A stretch of DNA of 64,000 bases from an uncultured Candidatus Melainabacteria bacterium (GTDB lineage Bacteria > Cyanobacteriota > Vampirovibrionia > Gastranaerophilales > Gastranaerophilaceae). The notes below the pieces were generated by a model. That model saw nothing but the letters and a program-made list of their open reading frames with translations. It was not told where the DNA came from and ran no database searches. The stretch spans positions 131,711 to 195,710 of the forward strand of contig CAKVIG010000003.1 in assembly GCA_934754515.1 (NCBI GenBank), read 5' to 3'. The first letter of the stretch is position 1. Each line of letters opens with the position of its first letter. This document shows, piece after piece, positions 1 to 8,497 of this stretch. The position numbers were made by a program, and so were the translations under genes.

Positions 1-268
1 TAATCAAATTATAATCAATTTTATTAACTAATCTAATTGCGCCATAACCGCCTCTTGCGCACATGATTATATCAATTTCCGAATCAGAAAAGAATTTGTG
101 TAATTCTTCCAACTTTTTGTCGTCACTTCCTGCCAAATATCTGTCTTTATCAAAAATATTCTCAGAAAGTTTAACATTAAACCCTTCTGTTTTAAAAAAC
201 TTTTTAGCATTCAAAACTTTTTCTCTATCGCAAGCACCTGAAAGTGCAATAATTCCAATAGTCTTCAT
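1..268 (-). CDS. LD-carboxypeptidase (peptidase S66 family), N-terminal part
   Basis: The ATG lies at 268 on the minus strand and the gene runs off the left edge, leaving 89 codons. The protein opens MKTIGIIALSGACDREK and carries CARGGYGAIRLV near residue 80, the nucleophile-elbow region typical of S66 LD-carboxypeptidases (LdcA/MccF group). Family members cleave the L,D bond of murein tetrapeptides during peptidoglycan recycling, or hydrolyse peptide-nucleotide antibiotics. The catalytic Glu and His of the C-terminal half lie outside the window, so activity cannot be judged. There is no signal peptide, which fits a cytoplasmic recycling role. The family call is firm; the subfamily is open. 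Confidence 0.8.
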   Translation of the reverse strand, partial: MKTIGIIALSGACDREKVLNAKKFFKTEGFNVKLSENIFDKDRYLAGSDDKKLEELHKFFSDSEIDIIMCARGGYGAIRLVNKIDYNLI

Positions 269-472
269 AGAATGATTATATAATTTTACGCTATATTTGT
301 AAAGCTAATTGCTTTTGTAATTAGCTTAAAATTGAACGACATTCGCACCGCGAGCGTGCAGCGATTAGCTGCTATAGCGAGCGTCAGAGTGCAAGCTCTG
401 CTTGCTAATCATCCATTTTGTTCAACGCTCGTAAGAGCGTAGGAAGCGGTAGCGTGTTTTCTCTTTGTTTTC

Positions 473-519
473 GTACTTTTCTTTCTCTTTACCTCGCAAA
501 TAAAGAGAAAGAAAAGTAC
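473..519. repeat. 19-bp perfect inverted repeat
   Basis: The arms 473-491 and 501-519 are perfect reverse complements around a 9-nt loop. Both arms are rich in A/G or T/C. It could act as a hairpin, but no T-run follows either arm, so it is not called a terminator. Similar AAGTACAGG strings appear near 58432 and 60534, which suggests a dispersed element. Confidence 0.6.
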
Positions 520-563
520 AGGGAAATACTATATTTTAACATGATTTAACCCTTACGGGAAAA

Positions 564-681
564 CACCTCACCCTAACCCTGTCTTGGATTATTCGGGGTG
601 TCGGCGGAGTAACGTCCGACCTCCACCTTACGGGCTTACGCCCTACCGAAAATCCGCTCTCCTGTAAGGAGAGGGAATAAC
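564..681 (+). repeat. Dispersed hairpin family A, interrupted copy
   Basis: The two parts, CACCTCACCCTAACCCT (564-580) and the hairpin half (657-681), together make the same element seen intact at 17620, 19581, 36445, 48543 and 54204. About 76 bp of palindromic DNA lies between them, including a GTAGGG-type segment on the minus strand. This looks like one repeat inserted into another. Confidence 0.7.
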
Positions 682-834
682 CACGATTTGTTAATACTCA
701 CAGTACGAATGTCGTTCATTTTGAGTTAAAAAAATTATATTTTTTGTTAACATTTGTAAATATTTTTATATACAAAGCAATTTTTTAAATTTTGAAACGT
801 TATTATATATATACAAGTTGAAAAGGATATGACT

Positions 835-1089
835 ATGGGTGTATCTCCAATCGAACAAAATTATCAATATGGTCTTTACGGTCAAGGAAGTAAAATTCCG
901 TTTGGCGGTTTAACCGTACAACCGCGTGTTACCCCAACCCCTTCCGTTGATAACCAATATGGAATCTCTATTCCGCAAAATCACTCTTATACACAGGATG
1001 AAGCAGGAAATAGAATTGCAACCGGTCAAGACGGCGTAGGTTTGGCTCACGTAGATGCAAAAGAACGTAACTTTATGCTTATTGCATAG
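835..1089 (+). CDS. Small protein of unknown function
   Basis: An 84-residue protein opening MGVSPIEQNYQYGLYG. I do not recognise a family. It is rich in Gly, Gln, Tyr and Pro, has no membrane segment, and contains KIPFGG about 20 residues in. A start at 829 is possible, but AAAAGGA ends at 827, one base from that ATG; the ATG at 835 has proper spacing. An AT-rich promoter-like stretch (TATTATATATATACAA) lies just upstream. It is a single-gene unit closed by the terminator at 1107-1143. It resembles other small lineage-type proteins in this window in composition only. Confidence 0.6.
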   Translation: MGVSPIEQNYQYGLYGQGSKIPFGGLTVQPRVTPTPSVDNQYGISIPQNHSYTQDEAGNRIATGQDGVGLAHVDAKERNFMLIA

Positions 1090-1106
1090 AACAATTTAAC
1101 AAAACC

Positions 1107-1143
1107 AAAAATATGGTATGTTTGTTAACATACCATATTTTTG
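1107..1143. terminator. Bidirectional rho-independent terminator
   Basis: A 13-bp stem (1108-1120 with 1129-1141) encloses an 8-nt loop and has A- and T-runs on both sides. It lies between the convergent small gene (835-1089) and the lipoprotein gene, and can serve both. Confidence 0.8.
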
Positions 1144-1551
1144 TTACTGTACGTAAAAATCATTCAATGCAAGCGGATGTTGAAAATCTTCATGCGAAAA
1201 TACCTGCATTACATAACGTCCTTTCTCATATAGAGTAAAGTAATTGGTCTGATAGTACCTTTCGTCTTTCATAAGGCGATAGTCTTTTGTTCTAACAACC
1301 TCATTCCCGCCCCAAGGTGCTTTATCCGTCATCTTGAATATTTGCACGCGAATAAATTCGTTTTTCATTTTTTTAGGCGCGATAAAAAGATAATAAACCC
1401 TTTGCCCCTCATTAAAAACTTTTTGGTCCTGAAGTGCGTTTTCTCTTGTTATCGGTTGCACATTAAATAATATCAATCCGCGTTCATAAGTACAAGCTGT
1501 TAATCCGATTAAACAAAAAACTAGAACTATAAGTAGTTTCCAAAATCTCAT
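1144..1551 (-). CDS. Putative lipoprotein, unknown function
   Basis: A 135-residue protein. Residues 1-20 form a lipoprotein signal with a hydrophobic stretch ending in lipobox LTAC (Cys20), so it is probably lipid-anchored after SPase II cleavage. The mature part is short, with many aromatic and charged residues and no recognised domain. Its start codon overlaps the end of the upstream TPR gene by one base, so the two are translationally coupled and probably work together at the envelope. Function unknown. Confidence 0.7.
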   Translation of the reverse strand: MRFWKLLIVLVFCLIGLTACTYERGLILFNVQPITRENALQDQKVFNEGQRVYYLFIAPKKMKNEFIRVQIFKMTDKAPWGGNEVVRTKDYRLMKDERYYQTNYFTLYEKGRYVMQVFSHEDFQHPLALNDFYVQ

Positions 1552-3527
1552 TATCTTTCCAACTGTTTAATTTTTTGATTGACTACGTTTAACATTTTTT
1601 CATCTTTTTCAATACCTGAATACAAATAATAATATTCTAAAGCTTTATCTACATCGTCTTTTTGTTCATAAGCCAAGCCTAGAGAATAGTAAGCATAAGG
1701 ATAATCCGGTGAAAGTTCTATAACTTTTTCGAAACATTGTATACATTCATCATAATTTTTCTGACTTGCTAAAATTAAACCTTTATTAAAATAAGCATCA
1801 GTATTTTTAGCGTCCAAAGTTAAAATCTTATTATAAAAACTTAAAGCTTTTGTATTGTTTCCAACAAGTTTATACAAATTTGCAATCTTAAGCATAGTAA
1901 CCTTATCTTGCGGAGTAAATACTACCGCTTTTGTATAATAATCAATCGCATCATTGTATTTTTGAGCTTTATAAGCGTCATCGCCTTTTTTGATTAATTC
2001 ATCATAACCAAGAGCTTGTTCATTTACTTGAGGTTTCTTAACTTCCAGCTTAGCTTTATTTGTTGTTTTAAAATCTCTTAAAGCAACATTGTATTCTCTG
2101 TTTCCGGGAGCTAAAGAAACAGCCTTTTCATAGTTTGTTAAAGCGATATCTGTGCAACCCATTTTTTCGTTCGCTTGAGCCAAACCGAAATATGCAGAAG
2201 CTTCTTTGTCGTTCAAATCAATCGCATCTTCAAAATACAAAATTGCCTGACCGTAATCTTGTTTGTCTAAAAGCTTATACCCGTAAGCAATAGAAGCTGC
2301 CATTAAGTTTTGTTTCAACCTTTCATTTGGCTGTTTTTCCAAAAGATTTTTGTAAATTTCAATCGCTGACATATAATTATCCATTGCGTGCAAAGTTAGT
2401 GCCTTGTTTGCAAGCAATTCGTAATTGTCTGGTTCGGATTTTAAAGCCAAATCGTAAAACTTAAGCGCGTTCACATAATCGCATTTTTTATGATAACAAA
2501 GTGCAAGTTCTTTTTTTGTTTCATTGTTTGAAGAATCTTTTGAATATGATTTTTCAAAGTTGAAAAGTGCAAGCTCGTTGTTGTTAAGTTTTTTGTAAAC
2601 TAAACCTAAATTGCGGTATGCGTCCGCATCATCAGGATAAGCCGTTAAATAAGCCTTATATTGTTCAATAGCTTCATCGTTTTTATCCATATTGCCAAGC
2701 AAGTTAGCATAATCAAATTTTAATGCCACAAGATTAGGATTAAGCTCAAACGTTTTTTTGAATGTTTCAAGAGCTTTTTCATTTTCACCGATATTCTGAT
2801 AAGAAAGAGCCAATTTAGCTAAAATTGCTTCATCATCAGGATTATCATCTAAAGCTTTTTCTAACATTTCAGCAGAAGCTTGGAATTGTTTTGTATCATA
2901 TAACGCCATACCATAATTAGCATAATCTTTAAACGCAGAAGGATATTTTTTGTAAACAGTAGAATAAATATCGCATGCTTTTTCAGGCTGATTAGATGCG
3001 TAATAAACATTTGCCAAGTTCTCAGTAGCCTCTTGGTGTTCAGGATAAGCACTCAAAAACGTATTATAATTTTCTATCGCGCTTGCATAATTCTTTCTGT
3101 AATATTCAATATTTGCCAAATTCAAATAGTTGTATTTATATTCAGGGTAAATTTGTTGAGCCTGCATGAATGAATTATAAGCGTTTTCATAGTCACCTAA
3201 TGTTTGTAATATATTACCGATACTAATATAAATAAATGCATCATTGGGACGAAGTTTTACAGCTTTTTTGTAAGCACCTAAAGCTTCTTCATAATTGCCT
3301 GTATCAGAATATAATCCTGCGATTTTGGTATAAAGCATTGCATCATCGCCATTTATCGCTATTGCCTTTTGAATAATGCTTATAGCATTTGCATAATCGC
3401 TTCGGTATTCATAATTACACGCCTGTTGGTAAAGTGCGTGTGCTTCTTTTGTCATCTTTGCCTCAACAGAAATTGAGGACAAAGAAACTAATACTGCCAA
3501 CAACGATATATATAATTTTTTATTCAT
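1551..3527 (-). CDS. Exported TPR-repeat protein
   Basis: A 658-residue protein. The N-terminus MNKKLYISLLAVLVSLSSIS followed by VEA-K is a Sec signal peptide with probable cleavage near residue 23. The rest is nearly all tetratricopeptide repeats of about 34 residues with the expected W/Y-LG-Y-A-F-A-P spacing (for example AIENYNTFLSAYPEHQEA). A lower-complexity linker lies near residues 480-510. TPR arrays are protein-binding scaffolds; the partner here is unknown but could be the lipoprotein encoded next. The operon is TPR gene then lipoprotein gene. Confidence 0.85.
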   Translation of the reverse strand: MNKKLYISLLAVLVSLSSISVEAKMTKEAHALYQQACNYEYRSDYANAISIIQKAIAINGDDAMLYTKIAGLYSDTGNYEEALGAYKKAVKLRPNDAFIYISIGNILQTLGDYENAYNSFMQAQQIYPEYKYNYLNLANIEYYRKNYASAIENYNTFLSAYPEHQEATENLANVYYASNQPEKACDIYSTVYKKYPSAFKDYANYGMALYDTKQFQASAEMLEKALDDNPDDEAILAKLALSYQNIGENEKALETFKKTFELNPNLVALKFDYANLLGNMDKNDEAIEQYKAYLTAYPDDADAYRNLGLVYKKLNNNELALFNFEKSYSKDSSNNETKKELALCYHKKCDYVNALKFYDLALKSEPDNYELLANKALTLHAMDNYMSAIEIYKNLLEKQPNERLKQNLMAASIAYGYKLLDKQDYGQAILYFEDAIDLNDKEASAYFGLAQANEKMGCTDIALTNYEKAVSLAPGNREYNVALRDFKTTNKAKLEVKKPQVNEQALGYDELIKKGDDAYKAQKYNDAIDYYTKAVVFTPQDKVTMLKIANLYKLVGNNTKALSFYNKILTLDAKNTDAYFNKGLILASQKNYDECIQCFEKVIELSPDYPYAYYSLGLAYEQKDDVDKALEYYYLYSGIEKDEKMLNVVNQKIKQLER

Positions 3528-3678
3528 ATTGCTCTATCCCCTATGATACTAAATATTCTATCAGAAAAAGAATGTAATAGAAATAAAGTTAAGATATATT
3601 AAAATAACTTAAAAAAGCGTTATTGATATAAAAAATGTGGTATTATTAATATACAGGATGTATTAGAGAGGTTTATTC

Positions 3679-4176
3679 ATGACAGAACAAAAATTCAGAA
3701 TTGGAATAGGGTATGATATTCACAAATTAGCAGAAAATCGCGAATTAATAATCGGTGGTGTAAAAATTCCTTATGAAAAAGGACTTTTAGGTCATTCTGA
3801 TGCTGATGTTCTGGTTCATGCAATTATAGATGCTTTACTCGGAGCACTTGCAATGGATGATATCGGAACGCTATTCCCTGATACTGATGATAGATTTAAA
3901 GATGCTAATAGCATTGAATTATTGAGAAAAGTTTATGACAAAGTGCAAGTTCAAGGATACTGGATAAATAATATCGATACAAACATCATTGCCCAAGCTC
4001 CTAAAATGATGTCATATATCCCTGAAATGAAAACAATATTGGCTAAAGTTTTAGGGTTAGACGAAACAGATATTTCAATCAAAGCTAAAACAAAAGAAGG
4101 CTTGGATTCTGTTGGAGATAAGCTTGCCATTGAAGCACAAGCTGTTGTTATGCTTGAAAAAATAAGCGAAGCGTAA
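3679..4176 (+). CDS. ispF: 2-C-methyl-D-erythritol 2,4-cyclodiphosphate synthase
   Basis: 165 residues, full length for IspF. It converts CDP-methylerythritol 2-phosphate to the cyclodiphosphate in the MEP isoprenoid pathway. The metal-binding GIGYDIHKL (residues 9-17, Asp-x-His) and GHSDADVLVHAIIDALLGA (His/Asp ligands) are intact, as are FPDTD and the C-terminal IKAKTKEGLDSVG. The Shine-Dalgarno GAGAGG at 3666-3671 fixes the start. It is monocistronic and ends at a strong terminator. A polyprenyl synthase that uses MEP products is 2 kb away on the other strand. Confidence 0.97.
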   Translation: MTEQKFRIGIGYDIHKLAENRELIIGGVKIPYEKGLLGHSDADVLVHAIIDALLGALAMDDIGTLFPDTDDRFKDANSIELLRKVYDKVQVQGYWINNIDTNIIAQAPKMMSYIPEMKTILAKVLGLDETDISIKAKTKEGLDSVGDKLAIEAQAVVMLEKISEA

Positions 4177-4203
4177 ATAATAATTCTGTAAAATTTTATC
4201 AAT

Positions 4204-4236
4204 AAGAAGCCCCCTGCTACGCAGGGGGCTTCTTTC
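4204..4236. terminator. Strong terminator between convergent ispF and flagellin
   Basis: A 14-bp stem (4204-4217 with 4221-4234), GC-rich in the middle with a 3-nt loop, and short A/T flanks on both sides. It is probably bidirectional. Confidence 0.85.
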
Positions 4237-4253
4237 ACTATTTAAGATAAATC

Positions 4254-5348
4254 TTATATTAAATTCAATGCAATACTTGGAACTTGATTTGCAGTTGATA
4301 ATAGTGTTGCAGTAGATTGTTGCAAAATTTGATACTTAATAAAGTTTGAAGATTCAGTTGCAACATCTGCATCCTTGATTGAAGAATTAGCTGATACAAT
4401 GTTCTCCTTTTGTACACTTATCGCATCAACAGCTGATTCAACTCTGTTCATGTACGCACCGATTAAAGTTGTTCTGTTTGAAACATTTTCAATCGCATCA
4501 TCTATGAATTGTAAGAATTCACGAGCAGTAGCATCATCTGTATAAACAGCATCACAAATTGCTGTAATGCAACCTGCATTAGCGACTCCTTTACCATCAT
4601 TATCTTCATCATATAATCTGTCTTTGATAGCTTTACCATATTGTTTTTCATCAGTATAGTCATAAGTAGTGCCGTTTGTTAACTCTATCTTCTCACCAGT
4701 TATTCTCGCATAAAGAGCTGATGTTGGGTGATTGATATTACCATCAGGTTTACCTTGACCTCTCATATACCAATCATCTTGTTTTCTGCCATTCAAGCTC
4801 ATAAATAATGCAGTACATTTTGCTGATTCAAAAATTGTATATTTCAAATTAATAATGTTTTCTTGACCTGAATTATTTGAAACTTGAATATTTACACCGG
4901 CTTTTGTTTTTGCAGCAGTACTTGTACCATCAAGTAATTGTATGCCGTTAAAGTCGATAACTTGACAAAGTCTGTTAATTTCTTCCATTCTTTGTAAAAC
5001 TTCGGTTTTAATTGCGTTCATTGAAGATGTACCGTAAGTACCGTTGGCAGCTTGTTCGGTCAAATCTCTGATACGTTGTAAATAATCACCAACAATATCC
5101 AAAACACCTTCTGCTGTATCCAATAAAGATAAGCCCATTGATGCGTTTGATTCGGCTACATCATAACCTGAAATTTGTGCTTCCATTAATGTAGAAACTG
5201 AAGAACCTGCTGCATCGTCTGCGCCTGAGTTAATCTTGTAACCTGTTGATAATCTTTCCATTGCCTTGTTCATGCCTGTTGTAGCACTGGACAAGTTTTT
5301 TTGCGCTGTTAATGACGCAAGGTTTGTGTTAATAGTGATTGAAGCCAT
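4254..5348 (-). CDS. fliC: Flagellin
   Basis: 364 residues. The conserved N-terminal D0/D1 segment (MASITINTNLASLTAQKNLS, then MERLSTGYKINSGADDAAG) and the C-terminal D1/D0 segment ending NQVPSIALNLI are present, with a variable middle at about residues 170-290. It forms the flagellar filament and is exported by the type III apparatus whose FliI, FliP, FliQ and FliR genes lie elsewhere in the window. The frame stays open 47 codons upstream, but AAGGAG at 5357-5362 sits 8 nt before the ATG at 5348 and flagellins begin exactly at this motif. It is a single gene, not in a chaperone/cap operon. Confidence 0.95.
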   Translation of the reverse strand: MASITINTNLASLTAQKNLSSATTGMNKAMERLSTGYKINSGADDAAGSSVSTLMEAQISGYDVAESNASMGLSLLDTAEGVLDIVGDYLQRIRDLTEQAANGTYGTSSMNAIKTEVLQRMEEINRLCQVIDFNGIQLLDGTSTAAKTKAGVNIQVSNNSGQENIINLKYTIFESAKCTALFMSLNGRKQDDWYMRGQGKPDGNINHPTSALYARITGEKIELTNGTTYDYTDEKQYGKAIKDRLYDEDNDGKGVANAGCITAICDAVYTDDATAREFLQFIDDAIENVSNRTTLIGAYMNRVESAVDAISVQKENIVSANSSIKDADVATESSNFIKYQILQQSTATLLSTANQVPSIALNLI

Positions 5349-5385
5349 AACTTGATCTCCTTTTCTTAAGTTTTCTTCCTTGAAC

Positions 5386-5428
5386 ATCACAAATTTGAAC
5401 GCCAAAGCCACGGCGCAATCTTTGTGAT
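5386..5428 (-). promoter_or_regulatory. Stem-loop in the flagellin 5' leader
   Basis: ATCACAAA (5386-5393) and TTTGTGAT (5421-5428) are exact inverted copies, with a further GCC/GGC pairing inside. The structure lies 38-80 nt upstream of the flagellin ATG, within a leader of up to about 200 nt. It could control mRNA stability or translation, or bind a dimeric regulator as DNA. No promoter could be placed with confidence. Confidence 0.4.
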
Positions 5429-5547
5429 AGCCTTTAATTGCGATAGATATTAACTTCTTCGCACTATCATAATAAATGTTTTCAAGCAAGAATGAAATTC
5501 TAAAATAGTTAGAATTTTCTCAAACTTAAGTTGGATGTTTTATAGGC

Positions 5548-6186
5548 TTATAAGTTTTTAATATGGTTTAAAGGCCAGAACAGAAATACTGCACGACCGA
5601 TAAATCGTTCTTTAGGCAACGTACCCCAAAAACGACTATCCATAGAGTTTCCTCTATTATCGCCCATCATGAAATATTGACCTTCAGGAATTACAAGCGG
5701 ACCGCAGAACATGTCGGCTTTACATTTATGAAAATCATATTCACTCATAATATAATCTTCTTGCAAAGGTTTATCATTGATATAAACTTTGTAAGCACCA
5801 TTAGTTCCCTGTTTAATTTCCAGTTTTTCACCCGGAAGTCCTACAACTCTTTTAATATAAGCTATATCTTTGCAGAAAAATCCTGTTAGACGACTAAAAA
5901 CAGCCCAAGGTGTTGTTTTAAGCTTCACGAAAGGCGGATAAAAAATCATTACATCGCCGCGTTTAGGTGTATTTTCGAAATGGTGTGTTTTAATCAAATT
6001 CGGGAATTTTGTAAGTTTTTCAACTACAATTCTATCACCTTCAACAAGTGTTGGTTTCATAGAACCTGATGGAATCCATCTCAATTCTGCAACAAAAAAT
6101 CTTATCAAAATAACTGCAACTACTACAAAAACGATTGTATCAACAGTTTCTTTTAAATTCGCTCTAAATTTTTCTTTATCAATCAT
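5548..6186 (-). CDS. lepB: Signal peptidase I
   Basis: 212 residues. One N-terminal membrane segment (about residues 17-33) anchors a periplasmic S26 catalytic domain. The Ser-Lys dyad is visible: PSGSMKPTL with Ser42 and YIKRVVGLPGE with Lys112. GDNRGNSMDSRFWG is the conserved box near the C-terminus. It removes signal peptides from Sec and Tat substrates. Its start overlaps the end of the polyprenyl synthase gene by 4 bases (ATGA), so the two are co-translated. Length and motifs are normal. Confidence 0.95.
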   Translation of the reverse strand: MIDKEKFRANLKETVDTIVFVVVAVILIRFFVAELRWIPSGSMKPTLVEGDRIVVEKLTKFPNLIKTHHFENTPKRGDVMIFYPPFVKLKTTPWAVFSRLTGFFCKDIAYIKRVVGLPGEKLEIKQGTNGAYKVYINDKPLQEDYIMSEYDFHKCKADMFCGPLVIPEGQYFMMGDNRGNSMDSRFWGTLPKERFIGRAVFLFWPLNHIKNL

Positions 6187-6974
6187 ATTAACCTTAATAA
6201 TTCCTCTAAACCTTTTGAGTAATCATTTTGAGGCATATCCCCAATTACACTCCTCATCTCTTCTAAATAATTATCCATTAAAGCTTGAGTTTTTTCAATC
6301 CCTAAAATATCTTTGAGTGTGTGAATTTTATTATTTTTATCCACAGCTTCAGAATTTGCTTCAAAATCATTTTTTATTTGAAACAAAATTCCAAAATTCT
6401 CTGCAAATTTTTGCGCCTTATTGATATCCAAATTTGCTAACTCTGCCGAGCTTTTTAATGTAGCCACAAATAATTCTGCTGTTTTACCTTTTGCGATTTC
6501 CAAGTATTCTTTTTTTGTCGGATACTTCCCTCTTAAAGAATATTGCAACAATTCAGCTTCGCTCATTTTTTGTATGCAGGTTTGAAAATTATTGATAACA
6601 TTCCAATTTTGAATTTTAATTAACTTTGAGGTTGCAAGTGATAACAAATAATCACCGCTTAGAATTGCTATATGAGAATTAAATTTTTTATTAAAAGTTC
6701 TATCGTTACGTCTAAAATCGGCATTATCAATCACATCGTCATGCAAAAGCGAAGCATTGTGAATAAGTTCACAGGCAGTCAGCAAATCAATATCAACGTT
6801 TTTTGAAAAAGCTTTGGTATAAAGAATTGTTAAAAGCGAACGAATGCGTTTTTTAGGGCTTTTGAGAAAATGATTAAGCTCTTTAAATATTTCATTATCC
6901 GTTTGAAATAAATTATATAAACTCTCATCAACCAAATTTAATTCTGCTTTTGCGATTTGTGCGATTTTTTCCAT
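6183..6974 (-). CDS. Polyprenyl synthase family protein with degenerate second Asp motif
   Basis: 263 residues, shorter than the usual 300-330 of trans-prenyl diphosphate synthases. The first Asp-rich motif is intact (LLHDDVIDNADFRR, DDxxD plus Arg-Arg). The upstream G-G-K-R-x-R-P region is reduced to SPKKRIRS. The second motif, normally F-Q-x-x-D-D-x-x-D, reads FQIKNDFEA, so the first and last Asp are gone. It may still elongate prenyl chains, or may be a regulatory or partner subunit of a heteromeric enzyme. The start lies 6 nt after a TAAAAT -10 box with no Shine-Dalgarno. It is coupled to lepB downstream. Confidence 0.8.
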   Translation of the reverse strand: MEKIAQIAKAELNLVDESLYNLFQTDNEIFKELNHFLKSPKKRIRSLLTILYTKAFSKNVDIDLLTACELIHNASLLHDDVIDNADFRRNDRTFNKKFNSHIAILSGDYLLSLATSKLIKIQNWNVINNFQTCIQKMSEAELLQYSLRGKYPTKKEYLEIAKGKTAELFVATLKSSAELANLDINKAQKFAENFGILFQIKNDFEANSEAVDKNNKIHTLKDILGIEKTQALMDNYLEEMRSVIGDMPQNDYSKGLEELLRLI

Positions 6975-6980
6975 AAGATA

Positions 6981-6989
6981 ATTTTAGCA
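6981..6989 (-). promoter_or_regulatory. Extended -10 promoter, predicted leaderless start
   Basis: Read on the minus strand, TGCTAAAAT is an extended -10 (TGn plus TAAAAT, 6981-6986). Its end is 6 nt from the ATG at 6974, so transcription should begin at or next to the start codon. No Shine-Dalgarno is present. Confidence 0.6.
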
Positions 6990-7096
6990 TGAAGCCGAGA
7001 GGAGATATAGTAGCAAGGTTGCTAAAAATGTTTTTTAGTTAATAACACCCTCTCCCGCCTTCGGCAATAATATATCTCCAAAACTCAAAAGCCATA

Positions 7097-7163
7097 ACCC
7101 ACCCGTATCTGTAAGGCTCAGCAAAGCTTCGCCAACAGCTCCGACCTCCCTATCCATGGAGGT
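7097..7163. repeat. Dispersed repeat family D, copy 1
   Basis: It starts ACCCACCC and ends in CATGGAGGT. Related copies occur at 61234-61300 (close) and 57217-57278 (diverged). It contains small palindromes around TAAGGCTC. The surrounding 6990-7256 has no gene and also holds a CTCTCCCGCCTTCGGCA string that recurs at 56281. Confidence 0.65.
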
Positions 7164-7256
7164 TGCTTTGCCAATCAGTGAACGACTTTAGCCCAGCTCT
7201 TTCCCTTGTTAGGGAAGGTTGGGATGGGGATGGGTATTATTAACTATGTTGCGTAC

Positions 7257-8417
7257 TTACGATTTTTCTTTCAAAAATTTTACGTAGTAAGAAGATACAG
7301 CTGGTACTATGCTCAATAGCACAAGTACGTTCATTATACCGAATTTTTGCGCAACAGCACCTAAAATTGACATGCACAAAGCGACAATTCCCCAGCAAAA
7401 TCCGTTAATAAATCCTGCAACTATACTTTTATATTCAGGTAACGTTCTCTGCGCCCAAACCATTGTAACAGGCTGTGCCAACATTGTTGTAAACCCGATT
7501 ACAAAGAAAATTATAAGCGATAAAATAGGGTGAGTTTTATAAGTCAAAGCAAACAGCACCATCATTGGGAAAGTTGCCCACATTGAGAAATACACGACAG
7601 GTCTTGAACCGAAAAGTTTTTCTGCTTTCGGACTCAAAAATGAACTGAATGCTCCTGCAAATACGAATAAGAATAAGGCAAACCCGATGTAAAAAGGTGA
7701 ATATCCCATTGATTTCCATAAGAACGGAAGTAATATACAAGAACTGTTTGTAATCAGTGATTTCATCATAGAAATTAGCATTAAATAGTTCATTTGCCTG
7801 TTAGACAAAATATCTTTAAAAGATTTGAAAAATTCTTTTCTAACCGGAGGCTTTTCAAGCTTTGATAATTTTGGAACACAGAAAAACATTATTGAGGCTA
7901 GAGCCAATCCGATTAACGATGTGTAAGAAATCATTGACAAGCCCAGAACTTGAGTAATCAAAGCAGCTAAAAGCGGACCAAAAGCAAAGCCCAATGAACC
8001 CATGCTAATAAATATTCCCATATTATTGGAACAGTCTTTGCCTGAAAAATGGTTTACAAATCCCATAGATTGAGGATGAAAAAAGCTTCCACCAAGGCTG
8101 CCTAAAATCATAAAGATTAATAATATATATACGTTTGGAGCAAGTGGCGTCAGCGGAATAAATACAGAAGCTAAAACCAAACCCCAAAATATAAAAAATC
8201 TTTTAAGAATATTATCTGCAAAAAATCCAAAAACAGGTTGCAACATGGATGAGCAAATATGAGAAATACTTATAATTACAGTTGCTATTGCCATTGAAAA
8301 CCCAAGTTTTGATGCAATAAACGGCATTATAGGGTTTAAAAATCCGCTGTATACATCTGCGATTAAGTGTCCTAAACATAGCCAAATTATTGCCATTTTC
8401 GTTGTATCTTTGTTCAT
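7257..8417 (-). CDS. MFS transporter, fosmidomycin-resistance (Fsr)-like
   Basis: 386 residues with about 12 hydrophobic segments, so a cytoplasmic-membrane major facilitator protein. The opening LCLGHLIADVYSGFLNPIMPF and the segment SLGGSFFHPQSMGFV are typical of the Fsr/YfnB drug-efflux subgroup, and FGFFADNILKRF replaces the usual loop 2-3 motif. An upstream extension to 8474 is possible in frame, but GAGG at 8427-8430 is 9 nt before the ATG at 8417. Probable proton-driven export of small molecules; the substrate cannot be read from sequence. Monocistronic, divergent from the wHTH gene. Confidence 0.8.
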   Translation of the reverse strand: MNKDTTKMAIIWLCLGHLIADVYSGFLNPIMPFIASKLGFSMAIATVIISISHICSSMLQPVFGFFADNILKRFFIFWGLVLASVFIPLTPLAPNVYILLIFMILGSLGGSFFHPQSMGFVNHFSGKDCSNNMGIFISMGSLGFAFGPLLAALITQVLGLSMISYTSLIGLALASIMFFCVPKLSKLEKPPVRKEFFKSFKDILSNRQMNYLMLISMMKSLITNSSCILLPFLWKSMGYSPFYIGFALFLFVFAGAFSSFLSPKAEKLFGSRPVVYFSMWATFPMMVLFALTYKTHPILSLIIFFVIGFTTMLAQPVTMVWAQRTLPEYKSIVAGFINGFCWGIVALCMSILGAVAQKFGIMNVLVLLSIVPAVSSYYVKFLKEKS

Positions 8418-8462
8418 ATTCCTTATCCTCATCCCATTTACAATAATTATAATCTGCATAAA

Positions 8463-8491
8463 TTGATTAATCAAATGTATAGTGTTATAAT
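8463..8491 (+). promoter_or_regulatory. Sigma70-type promoter of the 8498 gene, predicted leaderless
   Basis: TTGATT (8463-8468), a 17-bp spacer, then TATAAT (8486-8491) with an extended TG at 8483-8484. The -10 ends 6 nt before the ATG at 8498. Confidence 0.75.
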
Positions 8492-8497
8492 CAAGCT

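Larger units (their letters stand above)
327..725. mobile_element. 399-bp MITE-like composite bounded by inverted repeats
   Basis: The left end (327-344) and the right end (706-725) are inverted copies of about 18 bp with one gap; the shared core GAACGACATTCG is exact. The interior holds no gene. It contains a 19-bp perfect inverted repeat (473-491 with 501-519) and a copy of the dispersed hairpin family A (564-681) that is itself split by about 76 bp of other palindromic DNA. Fragments like the end sequence recur near 7183 and 19624. No target-site duplication was established, so transposition is inferred only from the end structure. Confidence 0.45.

Noticed and set aside
5349..5489. 47-codon N-terminal extension of flagellin
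   Set aside because: Flagellins start at the M-A-S-I-T-I-N-T-N motif, and AAGGAG is placed exactly for the ATG at 5348.
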